Assembly: GCF_009807095.1 (NCBI RefSeq)
Contig: NZ_WUCC01000016.1
Span: forward strand, 1-40,342
Length of the DNA: 40,342 nt
Origin: Rathayibacter sp. VKM Ac-2754
GTDB taxonomy: Bacteria; Actinomycetota; Actinomycetes; Actinomycetales; Microbacteriaceae
Direction of reading: 5' to 3'
Shown: in pieces, positions 22,723 through 29,926 of the stretch
Position numbering within the stretch: position 1 is the stretch's first letter
Layout of the letters: every line of letters begins with the position of its first letter
Translations under genes and position numbers: made by a program
Notes under the pieces: model-generated
What the model saw: only the letters and a program-made list of their open reading frames with translations
What the model was told of the DNA's origin: nothing
The model's database searches: none

Positions 22723-24054
22723 TCAGTACCAGTGCGGCGAGCGCGAGTTCCACTTCGACCAGGCGGTGCACGGCGAGCCGTAGACGTCCGCGATGTACGC
22801 GAGACCCCAGTCGATCTGGGTCGCCGCGTTGGTCTGGTAGTCGGAACCGTAGGTGGCCATCTTGCTGGCGGGCAGGGCCTGCGGGATCCCGTAGGCGCCG
22901 GAGGAGCGGTTCAGCGCGTTCCAGCGCCATCCCGACTCGCCGTTCCAGAGCGGGACGAGGCAGGAGTCCATCTGGTCCTGGCCCCAGCCGTGGTTGCCCA
23001 TCACGGAGCGGGCGTAGGCCTGCGCCTGCGAGGGGGACATGCCGTCGGTGCGACCCGCGTAGGTGCTGAGAGCGGCGATGGTCTGGGCCGAGCTGTTCCG
23101 CGCTCCGGTCGGGTCGTCGTTGCCGAGCTGCAGGGGTCCTCCTCCGGAGGAGGGGGCGGCGGGAGCCGCGACGGGCGCGGGGGCGGCGGGAGCATTCGCT
23201 GCCTGCTGGCGGCGCGCCTCCTCCTCGGCGGCGAGCCGGGACTGGCGCTCCTGCTCCTCGAAGTCGGCCTTGGCCTGCTGACCGGTCGAGTACTCCTCCT
23301 CGAGCGCGGCGGTCGTGTTCTTGAGCGACGCGAGCTGCTCGTAGAGCTGAGCGCTGTACTGCTCCTGCTCGGCGACCTTGGCGTCGGCGTCCGCCTGGGC
23401 GGCCTGCGCGGTCTCGAGCGCGTCCTCGGCGGCCGAGGCGAGCGACGCCCGCTCGGTACGGGCCTGCTCGGCCTGGGTGGCGAGAGCGCCGGCCTGGTTC
23501 TCGGTCGACTCCGCCTCGGTCTGCAGACGGCTGGTCTGCAGGGTGAGCTGGCTCATCGTGCCGAGGCGGTAGAGCAGAGCGTCCGACTCCTGCCCGCCGA
23601 TGAGGAGGTTGAGTGTCGCGTCGGTGCCGCCGTTGCGGTACAGCTGGGCCGCGAGCCGGCCCGCCTGCTCCTTGGCGTCGTCGGCGTCGGCGCGAGCGGC
23701 GTCGGCGCGCTCCTCGAGGGCGGTCACCCGCTGCGTCGCCTCGTCGAGCGCGCTCTGCGCGGCATCGGCCTCGGAGGCCCTGGTGATGGCGGCGTCGGTC
23801 AGCGCAGCGGCCTGATCGCGGAGATCGGCGAGGAAGGAGGTGATGCGGTCGACCTCGGCGGCGGTGGCGGACTCGCTCGACTTCGCTGCCTCGACGTCGG
23901 ACCACGAGGGGTAGTCGGAGGGGTCGTAGGCAGCCGACGCGGTGAGAGGTGAGGCCAGGGCGGTGCAGAGGACGAGGACGGTGCCCGCACCCGCCGCCAG
24001 GAGGCGCCGGCGCGCGCGCGAGGGCGCGCGGACGCCGAGGGGGGAGCGAGACAT
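22723..24054 (-). CDS. Secreted coiled-coil protein with SLT/aggregation-promoting-factor lytic domain
   Basis: Probably cleaves peptidoglycan outside the cell. 443 residues. A signal peptide (basic start, hydrophobic core near 18-35, cleavage likely after TASA at 38-41) is followed by a long Ala/Glu/Gln-rich coiled coil (about 55-290) similar in style to PcsB/RipA-type proteins. Next is a Pro/Ala linker (about 295-315), then a C-terminal lysozyme-like domain. This has WNGESGW with the likely catalytic E373, YGIPQALP, and ends in a Trp-rich tail finishing HWY. ATG 24054 lies 7 nt after a -10 box, so the mRNA looks leaderless. It sits directly behind a PadR gene and may be regulated by it. Confidence 0.85.
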   Translation of the reverse strand: MSRSPLGVRAPSRARRRLLAAGAGTVLVLCTALASPLTASAAYDPSDYPSWSDVEAAKSSESATAAEVDRITSFLADLRDQAAALTDAAITRASEADAAQSALDEATQRVTALEERADAARADADDAKEQAGRLAAQLYRNGGTDATLNLLIGGQESDALLYRLGTMSQLTLQTSRLQTEAESTENQAGALATQAEQARTERASLASAAEDALETAQAAQADADAKVAEQEQYSAQLYEQLASLKNTTAALEEEYSTGQQAKADFEEQERQSRLAAEEEARRQQAANAPAAPAPVAAPAAPSSGGGPLQLGNDDPTGARNSSAQTIAALSTYAGRTDGMSPSQAQAYARSVMGNHGWGQDQMDSCLVPLWNGESGWRWNALNRSSGAYGIPQALPASKMATYGSDYQTNAATQIDWGLAYIADVYGSPCTAWSKWNSRSPHWY

Positions 24055-24061
24055 GCGATCC

Positions 24062-24067
24062 AGCCTA
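24062..24067 (-). promoter_or_regulatory. -10 box of the lytic enzyme gene, overlapping the padR stop
   Basis: On the minus strand TAGGCT is followed by 7 nt and ATG 24054. Its first three bases are the TAG stop codon of the upstream PadR gene. Confidence 0.55.
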
Positions 24068-24646
24068 GGCGACGGCACCAGTCCCTGTCTCGTCCCGGGT
24101 GGCCGCCCGCCGACCGCGACGCGGGCGCTCGAGGGCGAAGCCGCGCACTCCCGAGGCCGCATCGCCCTTCGAGAGCTCCTCTCGAGCGGCCTCGAGGAGG
24201 CTGCGCAGGGCGCCGTCGCGCACCAGTGCCGCACGCGCGGCGAGGCGCCGCTGAGGGTGCTCGTCGAGCAGATCGGCCTCGTCGGGAGGGGTGCTGCCGT
24301 AGGCGTCGAGGACCGCGTCGAGGTCGGCCCCTTCGAGGCTCGAGGCCAGCAGGATGCGGTCGAGCACGTCGTCCCAGTCCTCGGAGGGCGAGGCGCCCTC
24401 TCCGGTCAGCCAGGCGATCGCCTGCGCCCGGCCGTCCTCGGTCAGGGCGTGCAGCGGCAGCCCGTCCTCCGTGGAGCCGGCACCCGTCACGAGCCCGCGC
24501 TCGCGGAGGCGATCGAGCGTCGAGTAGATCTGCCCCACATTCACGCGGCGCCGGTGCGCAGCACGATCGAGCAGCTCGGCGTGCAGCTGGAGACCGTAGG
24601 CGGGCCCGAGGGTGAGGAGAGCCAGCAGACCGTCGCGGACCGACAC
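24065..24646 (-). CDS. PadR-family transcriptional regulator
   Basis: DNA-binding repressor. 193 residues. The N-terminal winged helix (1-80) shows SVRDGLLALLTLGPAYGLQL, VNVGQIYSTLDRLRERGLV and LHALTEDGRAQ, the classical PadR pattern. The rest (about 90-170) is an acidic helical dimerisation region of the long type, ending in a basic tail. Start GTG 24646 has aggag 5 nt upstream, and a -10 box lies about 41 nt upstream. Position suggests control of the downstream lytic enzyme or of itself. The ligand is unknown. Confidence 0.88.
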   Translation of the reverse strand: MSVRDGLLALLTLGPAYGLQLHAELLDRAAHRRRVNVGQIYSTLDRLRERGLVTGAGSTEDGLPLHALTEDGRAQAIAWLTGEGASPSEDWDDVLDRILLASSLEGADLDAVLDAYGSTPPDEADLLDEHPQRRLAARAALVRDGALRSLLEAAREELSKGDAASGVRGFALERPRRGRRAATRDETGTGAVA

Positions 24647-24686
24647 GGAGCTCCTGTCGGATCAGAGGGAGGGACGGACGATCCCG

Positions 24687-24692
24687 AGTATA
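24687..24692 (-). promoter_or_regulatory. -10 box of the padR gene
   Basis: TATACT on the minus strand, close to the TATAAT consensus, about 41 nt before the GTG start. The -35 region is not recognisable. Confidence 0.5.
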
Positions 24693-24736
24693 GGCAGGGG
24701 ATCCGGGCTCACGGTCGGCAGGCGCGGCGAGCCGTC

Positions 24737-24765
24737 TTGTCGGCGCGGAGACCCTGTTGCATAAT
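24737..24765 (+). promoter_or_regulatory. Housekeeping promoter of the DUF3145 gene
   Basis: TTGTCG (24737-24742) and CATAAT (24760-24765) with a 17-nt spacer, among the best sigma-A-like promoters in the window. It gives a 5' leader of roughly 95 nt before ATG 24868. Confidence 0.65.
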
Positions 24766-24867
24766 CTGACGTGGTGGCTCGTCCACCGTCTAATCGAAGA
24801 ATGCACCACTCGTCGTTTCGTGGTCCGGGTCGTTGGGGAAGACGCACCGGGACGGACGGAGGACAGC

Positions 24868-25371
24868 ATGGTGGCGCTACAGACTCGGGGTGTGCTCTTC
24901 GTGCACTCCGCCCCCCGCGCGCTCTGCCCCCATCTCGAATGGGGAGCGGGTCGCGCTCTCGGTCGACCCGTGAACTTCTCGTGGATCGAGCAGCCGGTGC
25001 TCCGCGGCACGCAGCGCGCCGAGTTCGAGTGGGAGGGCCCGGTCGGAACCGGTGCGACGATCGCCTCCGCCCTCAGGGGCTGGGAGGACGTCCGCTACGA
25101 GGTCACGGAGGAGCCGGCCCCCGGCACCGACGGCGGACGGTGGATGCACACGCCCGCGCTCGGCATCTTCTACGCCCAGACCGACAGCGTCGGCAACACG
25201 GTCATCCCGGAGGACCGCATCCGCTCCGCCATGGAGATCGCCGGAGCCGACCCCATCGAGCTGCACCGCGAACTCCGCCTCGCCCTCGGCCAGGCCTGGG
25301 AGGACGAACTCGAGCCCTTCCGCTCGGCCAGCGACTTCGCGCCGGTCGTGTGGCTGCACCGAGTGGGCTGA
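24868..25371 (+). CDS. DUF3145 family protein
   Basis: 167 residues, a family conserved in and almost confined to Actinobacteria; function unknown. Recognised by TRGVLFVHSAPRALCPHLEW, GRPVNFSWIEQPV, FEWEGPVGTGATIASALRGW and YEVTEEP. It is soluble, with a mix of strands and helices and no catalytic motif. ATG 24868 has ggacggagg upstream at good spacing. It has its own strong promoter and a long leader. The TGA stop lies exactly in the loop of a 13-bp hairpin. Its neighbours (a PadR gene behind it, gene-free repeats ahead) say nothing about its role. Confidence 0.9.
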   Translation: MVALQTRGVLFVHSAPRALCPHLEWGAGRALGRPVNFSWIEQPVLRGTQRAEFEWEGPVGTGATIASALRGWEDVRYEVTEEPAPGTDGGRWMHTPALGIFYAQTDSVGNTVIPEDRIRSAMEIAGADPIELHRELRLALGQAWEDELEPFRSASDFAPVVWLHRVG

Positions 25372-25384
25372 GCCCACTCGGTGC
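25356..25384 (+). terminator. Hairpin with the DUF3145 stop codon in its loop
   Basis: Perfect 13-bp stem: 25356-25368 (gcaccgagtgggc) with 25372-25384, loop TGA 25369-25371. The loop is the stop codon, so the left arm encodes the last residues. No T-tract follows. A stalled ribosome at the stop would cover the hairpin, so it may form only after release. Confidence 0.6.
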
Positions 25385-25549
25385 CTGCGCCGCTCCTCGC
25401 ACGGCGCAGCGCGGTCGACTCTGCGGGGTGGTCGCGACTCAGAGAGCGTCCTGCGTTCGGCGACGGTGATTCGCTGGATACGCCTCCACCTTGCGGGTTT
25501 TAGGTCGTGACCACGTAAGCGTTCAATCGGCCCGGCTCGCCGCCATCCA

Positions 25550-25674
25550 TGCTGGTCGAGTAGCCCCGCAGGGGCGTATCGAGACCCACCAGCGTCAGCA
25601 GACGAGGTTGAATCCTGGCCTTCTGACGGACGTGGATCTCGATACGCCCGCTTCGCGGGCTACTCGATCAGCGA
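25550..25674. repeat. Nested palindromic intergenic repeat, copy B
   Basis: Nearly identical to copy A in both arms: tgctggtcgagtagcc at the left end, ggctactcgatcagcg-like at the right end. The small hairpins are GCCCC-GCA-GGGGC and GCCCGC-TTC-GCGGGC. The inner pairing cgtcag/ctgacg is kept, while the central 20 nt or so differ from copy A. Copy C follows after 54 bp. Confidence 0.85.
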
Positions 25675-25728
25675 GGGAGGGGCCCGCACGCGGGAGGTCT
25701 CTTCCGAGGAGGAGGGGGACCGCGAGTC

Positions 25729-25855
25729 TGCTGGTCGAGTAGCCGCCGGAGGCGGCGTATCGAGACCCACCAGAGTCAGCAGTGCGGGCTTCTGTCTTCG
25801 ACTTCTGATGCTGGTGGATCTCGACACGCCCGCTGGGCGGGCTACTCGATCAGCG
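25729..25855. repeat. Nested palindromic intergenic repeat, copy C
   Basis: Same architecture, more diverged. The small left hairpin is GCCGCC-GGA-GGCGGC instead of GCCCC-GCA-GGGGC, with changes on both sides that keep the stem. The right one is GCCCGC-TGG-GCGGGC. The inner stem reads ccaccagagtcag against ctgatgctggtgg. It is in the same orientation as copy B. Confidence 0.85.
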
Positions 25856-26167
25856 GGGAAGGAATGCCCCGTCGTCCGCTGCGGGAGGCGGAGCCCACTT
25901 CGGAGGGAGTGACGCGGCGCAGCCCGCGATGTGACCAGCGTGCAGCTCGCCGTGCTGACGACGTATCCAGCACGAGAGCCTCTGCAGAAGGGCTCCTGAC
26001 TCCAGCACTCCGGGCGGAGACGCGCGGCGAAGCTCGCGCCCTTAGGACGTGAGCCTGCAGACCACCCTCGCGCCCCGAGGCGTATCCGTCGATTCGCGTC
26101 CCAGCGGATCGACGTCGCCGCACCGCACCGGCCCTGCGATCCGCGACCACCCCGGAAGCGGACGCGC
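25856..26167. other. Gene-free stretch between repeat C and the fabF terminator
   Basis: About 310 bp with no credible coding sequence. The longest open frames run through the repeats or give random Arg/Ser/Ala-rich translations without a ribosome site. Base composition is a little less GC-biased at third positions than in the genes. I see no RNA gene fold. Together with copies B and C it makes a gap of about 860 bp between two convergent 3' ends. Confidence 0.5.
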
Positions 26168-26192
26168 CGACGCCGCGCAGGGAGCGGCGTCG
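26168..26192 (-). terminator. Second hairpin downstream of fabF
   Basis: CGACGCCGC (26168-26176) pairs with GCGGCGTCG (26184-26192), 9 bp, loop 7 nt. On the minus strand it follows the large fabF hairpin. It may be a back-up terminator. Confidence 0.4.
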
Positions 26193-26193
26193 C

Positions 26194-26248
26194 CCGCGTT
26201 CCGGTCGGTGTGACGGGGCTACGCCCCGTTACACCGACCGGAACGCGG
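26194..26248 (-). terminator. 26-bp hairpin spanning the fabF stop codon
   Basis: 26194-26219 pairs with 26223-26248 around a 3-nt loop. Of 26 pairs one is a G-T wobble (next to the fabF stop). The right arm contains the last five or six fabF codons and the stop TAA (26229-26231). It ends the fab transcript on the minus strand. There is no T-tract. Confidence 0.65.
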
Positions 26249-27464
26249 CAACAGCATTGTGTCCGCCGAATCCGAACGAATTGGACAGGGCCACCTGCGG
26301 CCCGTCGCCCAGCGCCCTGGGGCTCGTCACGACGTCGAGGGGGATCTGCGGGTCCTGCTCGGTGAGGTTGATCGTCGGCGGGGCGGTGCGCTCGTGGAGG
26401 GCGAGGACCGTGAAGATCGCCTCGAGGGCGCCGGTGCCGCCGAGGAGGTGGCCGGTGGCGGCCTTGGTGGCCGAGACGGCGATGTTCGGGAGGTGGTCGC
26501 CGAAGACGCGGGCGAGGGCGCGGTACTCGGCGATGTCGCCGACGGGAGTGCTGGTCGCGTGCGCGTTGACGTGGGTGACGTCGGTGCGGGCGGCTCCGGC
26601 CTGCTCGAGGGCCTCGATCATGGCGCGGGCGGCGGCGGAGCCCTCGGGGTCGGGGGCGGTGATGTGGTACGAGTCGCTGGTCACCGCTCCGCCGGCGAGC
26701 TCGGCGTAGATGCGGGCGCCGCGGGCGAGGGCGTGCTCCTCGGTCTCGAGGATGAGGGTGGCCGCTCCTTCGCCGAGGACGAAGCCGTCGCGGGAGACAT
26801 CGTAGGGGCGCGAGGCGGCGGCGGGGTCGTCATTGCGTCGCGACAGGGCCTGCATGGCCGCGAAGGCCGCGATGGGCAGCGGGTGCACGACCGACTCGGT
26901 GCCGCCGGCGATGACGACGTCGGCGAGGCCGCGCTGGAGGTGCTCGTAGGCGTTGGCGATCGCCTCGGTGCTCGACGCGCAGGCCGAGACGTCGGTGCGG
27001 GCGTAGGCGCGGGAGGGGATGGCCATGCTGATCGCGGCGGCGGCGGCGTTCGGCATGAGCATCGGGATGGTCATGGGGAGGACGCGTCGCGGCCCGCGCT
27101 CGCGCAGGGTGTCCCACGCGTCGGTGAGGGTCCAGAGTCCGCCGATGCCGGTGGAGTAGTCGACGCCGACGCGCAGCGGGTCGACGTCGGTGATGCCGGA
27201 GTCGGCCCAGGCCTCGCGCGCCGAGATCAGCGCGAACTGGCTGGAGGGGTCGAGGCGCTTCGCCTCGGGGCGGGAGAGCACCTCCTCGGGGCGGACCTTG
27301 GCCTGCCCGGCGAAGGTGACGGGGATGTCGAGCTCCGACACCCAGTCGGCCTCGATGGTGCGCACACCCGACTCGCCCGCGAGCAGGGCGGTCCACGATT
27401 CGCGGGCCGTTCCTCCGAGCGGAGTGCTGGCTCCGATGCCGGTGACGACGATTTTCTTGGTCAT
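26229..27464 (-). CDS. fabF: Beta-ketoacyl-ACP synthase II
   Basis: Condenses malonyl-ACP with a growing acyl-ACP in type II fatty-acid synthesis. 411 residues, standard length. The catalytic triad is visible: C162 in DVSACASST, H302 in HVNAHATSTPVGD and H339 in ATGHLLGGTGALE, with K334 before it. The C-terminus FGFGGHNA is typical. ATG 27464 starts the family sequence KKIVVTGIGASTPLGG; the ribosome site is weak. It is the last gene of fasR-fabD-fabH-acpP-fabF. A 34-bp inverted repeat lies between acpP and this gene and may lower its expression relative to acyl carrier protein. Confidence 0.96.
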   Translation of the reverse strand: MTKKIVVTGIGASTPLGGTARESWTALLAGESGVRTIEADWVSELDIPVTFAGQAKVRPEEVLSRPEAKRLDPSSQFALISAREAWADSGITDVDPLRVGVDYSTGIGGLWTLTDAWDTLRERGPRRVLPMTIPMLMPNAAAAAISMAIPSRAYARTDVSACASSTEAIANAYEHLQRGLADVVIAGGTESVVHPLPIAAFAAMQALSRRNDDPAAASRPYDVSRDGFVLGEGAATLILETEEHALARGARIYAELAGGAVTSDSYHITAPDPEGSAAARAMIEALEQAGAARTDVTHVNAHATSTPVGDIAEYRALARVFGDHLPNIAVSATKAATGHLLGGTGALEAIFTVLALHERTAPPTINLTEQDPQIPLDVVTSPRALGDGPQVALSNSFGFGGHNAVAAFRSV

Positions 27465-27503
27465 GACGACGTTCTCTGTTCCGTGACGGGTGGGTGCCGG
27501 GCG

Positions 27504-27537
27504 CACCCCGGGCCGGGCGATCGCCCGGGCCGGGGTG
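27504..27537 (-). terminator. 34-bp inverted repeat between acpP and fabF
   Basis: Two 17-nt arms, 27504-27520 and 27521-27537, complementary at 16 of 17 positions with no spacer; the core is ccgggcgatcgcccgg. It lies 33 nt after the acpP stop on the minus strand. It may be an attenuator or a processing/stabilising structure for the acpP mRNA. Confidence 0.55.
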
Positions 27538-27570
27538 TCCGCCGCGCGGACGGGGTGCGCGGAGCGCTGA

Positions 27571-27819
27571 CTACGCGGAGGCGTTGACGATGAAGGTGAC
27601 CGCGTCGCCGACCGTCTTGAGGTTCTTGACCTCGTCGTCCGGGATCTTGACGTCGAACTTCTCCTCGGCGTTCACGACGATGGTCATCATCGAGATCGAG
27701 TCGATGTCGAGGTCGTCGGTGAACGACTTGTCCAGCTCGACGGAATCGGTCGCGATGCCCGTCTCGTCATTGACCAGTTCGGCCAGGCCGGCGAGGACTT
27801 CTTCGGTGGACAGTGCCAT
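27571..27819 (-). CDS. acpP: Acyl carrier protein
   Basis: Carries growing acyl chains on a phosphopantetheine arm. 82 residues, acidic, four-helix type. The attachment site is S41 in DLDIDSISMM; most family members have DSL here, this one has DSI. KIPDDEVKNLKTVGDAVTFI forms helices III and IV. The ATG at 27819 has aaggagaga 7 nt upstream, one of the strongest ribosome sites in the window, in line with the high amount of this protein. It lies between fabH (77 nt) and fabF (106 nt). Confidence 0.97.
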   Translation of the reverse strand: MALSTEEVLAGLAELVNDETGIATDSVELDKSFTDDLDIDSISMMTIVVNAEEKFDVKIPDDEVKNLKTVGDAVTFIVNASA

Positions 27820-27896
27820 GGTGTTCTCTCCTTGAGGGTGTGGTGCAGCGTGTCGTCAGGTGACCGTAGGTCAGTTTAGGGGTGGGCCTGCGCCCC

Positions 27897-28901
27897 CTAC
27901 GGGAGCACCACGACCTGCGCGCCGAAGACCAGTCCGGCTCCGAAGCCGATCTGCAGGGCGAGTCCGCCGCTGAGCTCGGGGTGCTCCTCGAGCAGGCGGT
28001 GGGTGGCCAGCGGGATCGAGGCGGCGGAGGTGTTGCCCGTCGTCTCGATGTCGCGGGCGATCGCGACGGACTCGGGGAGCTTCAGCTGCTTCGCGAACTC
28101 GTCGATGATCCGCATGTTGGCCTGGTGCGGGATGAACGCGGCGAGGTCCTCGGGCTCGACGCCCGCCTCCGCCAGCGCCTGCTTCGCGACCTTCGCCATC
28201 TCCCAGACCGCCCAGCGGAACACGGAGGGTCCGTCCTGGCGGAGGGTCGGCCACTCGACGCGCCCCTCGCGGTAGGCCTGCAGGGGGTTGTCCATGCCGA
28301 CGGTGTCCCACTTGGATCCGTCGGAGCCCCAGACCGTCTTCGAGATGCCCGCGGTGTCGCTCGGCCCGACGACCGCGGCGCCGGCTCCGTCGCCGAGGAG
28401 GAAGGAGATGCTGCGATCGGCCGGGTTCACGAGGTCGGACAGCTTCTCGGCGCCGACGACGAGCACGTACTCGGCGAGTCCGGAGCGGATGAAGGAGTCG
28501 GCCTGGGCGATCCCGTAGGTGTAGCCGGCGCACGCGGCCGAGATGTCGTAGGCGGGCGCGGGGTTCGCGCCGATGCGGTCGGCGAGGAGGGCTGCCAGCG
28601 ACGGCGTCTGCACCGTGTTGCTGATCGTCGAGACGAGGACGACGCCGATCTGGTCGGGGCGGATGCCCGCCTTCTCGATGGCCTCGAGCGAGGCCTCGGT
28701 GGCGAGGTCGACGGCCTGGACGTCGGCGGAGGCGCGGCGACGCTCGATGATGCCGGTGCGCTGGCGGATCCACTCGTCGGAGGAGTTGATCGGCCCGATC
28801 AGGTCGTCGTTCGGCACGACGCGGTCGCCTCGGGCCGCTCCGATGCCGAGGATCCGGGTGAACTCGGTGCCGCTGGACTGGGTGAGGGTGGGGTTGGTCA
28901 T
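27897..28901 (-). CDS. fabH: Beta-ketoacyl-ACP synthase III
   Basis: Starts fatty-acid chains by condensing an acyl-CoA with malonyl-ACP. In Gram-positive relatives it uses branched short-chain CoAs, giving iso/anteiso lipids; that preference is family knowledge. 334 residues. Catalytic triad: C124 in SAACAGYTYG, H259 in FIPHQANMRI and N290 in TTGNTSAASIPLA. The N-terminus TRILGIGAARGDRVVPN follows a 13-residue extension. ATG 28901 has gcaggagag upstream. It begins 12 nt after the fabD stop. Confidence 0.97.
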   Translation of the reverse strand: MTNPTLTQSSGTEFTRILGIGAARGDRVVPNDDLIGPINSSDEWIRQRTGIIERRRASADVQAVDLATEASLEAIEKAGIRPDQIGVVLVSTISNTVQTPSLAALLADRIGANPAPAYDISAACAGYTYGIAQADSFIRSGLAEYVLVVGAEKLSDLVNPADRSISFLLGDGAGAAVVGPSDTAGISKTVWGSDGSKWDTVGMDNPLQAYREGRVEWPTLRQDGPSVFRWAVWEMAKVAKQALAEAGVEPEDLAAFIPHQANMRIIDEFAKQLKLPESVAIARDIETTGNTSAASIPLATHRLLEEHPELSGGLALQIGFGAGLVFGAQVVVLP

Positions 28902-28913
28902 GTGTCTCTCCTG

Positions 28914-29837
28914 CTAGGCGGCGTGCTCGTCGATGAAGGCGCGGGCGGCGTCGAGGTCGTCGGGCGTCTTGACCGCGAGGGTCGGGAGGCCCTTGAGGCC
29001 GCGCTTGGCGAGGCCCACCAGGGCTCCCGCCGGGGCGAGCTCGATCAGGCCGGTGACACCCGCGTCGGCGAACGCCGCCATGCAGAGGTCCCAGCGCACG
29101 GGGGAGGCGACCTGTCCGACGAGCAGCTCGAGGAACGCCGCTCCCGAGGTGACGACCGAGCCGTCGCGGTTCGTCCAGAGGCGCAGGTCGGGGTCGGACG
29201 GGGTGATCCCCGCGGCGACGGCGGCGAGCTCGTCGCGCGCCGGCGCCATGTAGCGGGTGTGGAAGGCTCCGGCGACCTGCAGCGGGACGACCCGGGTCCC
29301 GCGGACGGGCTCGTCCTTGAGGGCCAGCAGAGCGTCGGTCGCACCGGCGACGACGATCTGGCCGCCCCCGTTGTAGTTGGCGGGCTCGAGGCCGAGCTCG
29401 GCGAGGCGCGCGAGGAGCGCCTCCTCGTCGCCACCCAGGACGGCGCTCATCGCGGTCGGCGTCGTCGCTGCGGCGGCGGCCATCGCGCGGGCCCGCTCGC
29501 GGACGAACACGAGGGCATCCGGCTCGCTCAGCACTCCGGCTCCGGCGGCGGCCGTGATCTCGCCGACGGAGTGGCCGGCGATCCCGGCGATGCGGTCGCG
29601 GCGTCCACCGTCGAGCAGAGCCGACAGGGTCACCAGGCCGGCCGAGACGATCAGGGGCTGGGCGACCGCGGTGTCGCGGAGAGTGTCGGCGTCCGACTCG
29701 GTGCCGTGGGCCGCGAGATCGATGCCCACCGCCTCCGAGTGGGCGGCGACCTGCTCGGCGACCGAGGGCTCGGCCAGCCAGGGGGCGAGGAATCCGGGGG
29801 TCTGGGAGCCCTGACCCGGGGCGACGACGACGATCAC
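28914..29837 (-). CDS. fabD: Malonyl-CoA:ACP transacylase
   Basis: Loads malonate onto acyl carrier protein. 307 residues. It has the oxyanion loop APGQGSQTPGF (6-16), the nucleophile S90 in GHSVGE and the catalytic H193 in AGAFHTRYM. The start GTG 29837 gives the family N-terminus IVVVAPGQGSQ; the frame is open upstream to 29897, but that extension (starting MVCQY) has no support. The 87-bp gap behind fasR is AT-richer than anything nearby and holds inverted repeats, so a promoter or operator for fabD-fabF is likely there. Confidence 0.95.
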   Translation of the reverse strand: MIVVVAPGQGSQTPGFLAPWLAEPSVAEQVAAHSEAVGIDLAAHGTESDADTLRDTAVAQPLIVSAGLVTLSALLDGGRRDRIAGIAGHSVGEITAAAGAGVLSEPDALVFVRERARAMAAAAATTPTAMSAVLGGDEEALLARLAELGLEPANYNGGGQIVVAGATDALLALKDEPVRGTRVVPLQVAGAFHTRYMAPARDELAAVAAGITPSDPDLRLWTNRDGSVVTSGAAFLELLVGQVASPVRWDLCMAAFADAGVTGLIELAPAGALVGLAKRGLKGLPTLAVKTPDDLDAARAFIDEHAA

Positions 29838-29890
29838 AGTGTCCAGTCTTCCGATCCGCGCCACCGAGTGCGGCGCTCTGACGTACTGAC

Positions 29891-29926
29891 AAACCACAAA
29901 GAGCTTGTGGCGGTTCTACAAGAGCT
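29891..29926. promoter_or_regulatory. Inverted repeats before fabD, candidate FasR operator
   Basis: CCACAA (29894-29899) and TTGTGG (29905-29910) are separated by 5 nt, and the overlapping pair CTTGT ... ACAAG extends the symmetry towards the fasR stop (29925-29927). The island is clearly AT-richer than its surroundings. By analogy with Streptomyces, where FasR activates the fabD promoter, this is the most likely binding region. No clean -10 could be assigned. Confidence 0.4.

Noticed and set aside
25550-25855. Repeats B and C as a CRISPR array
   Set aside because: Units are about 125 bp, palindromic over their whole length and diverged, with no regular short spacers and no cas genes.
25842-26150. 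102-codon minus-strand frame downstream of fabF
   Set aside because: Arg/Ser/Ala-rich translation without family resemblance, no ribosome site, starts and ends in non-coding signals including repeat C.
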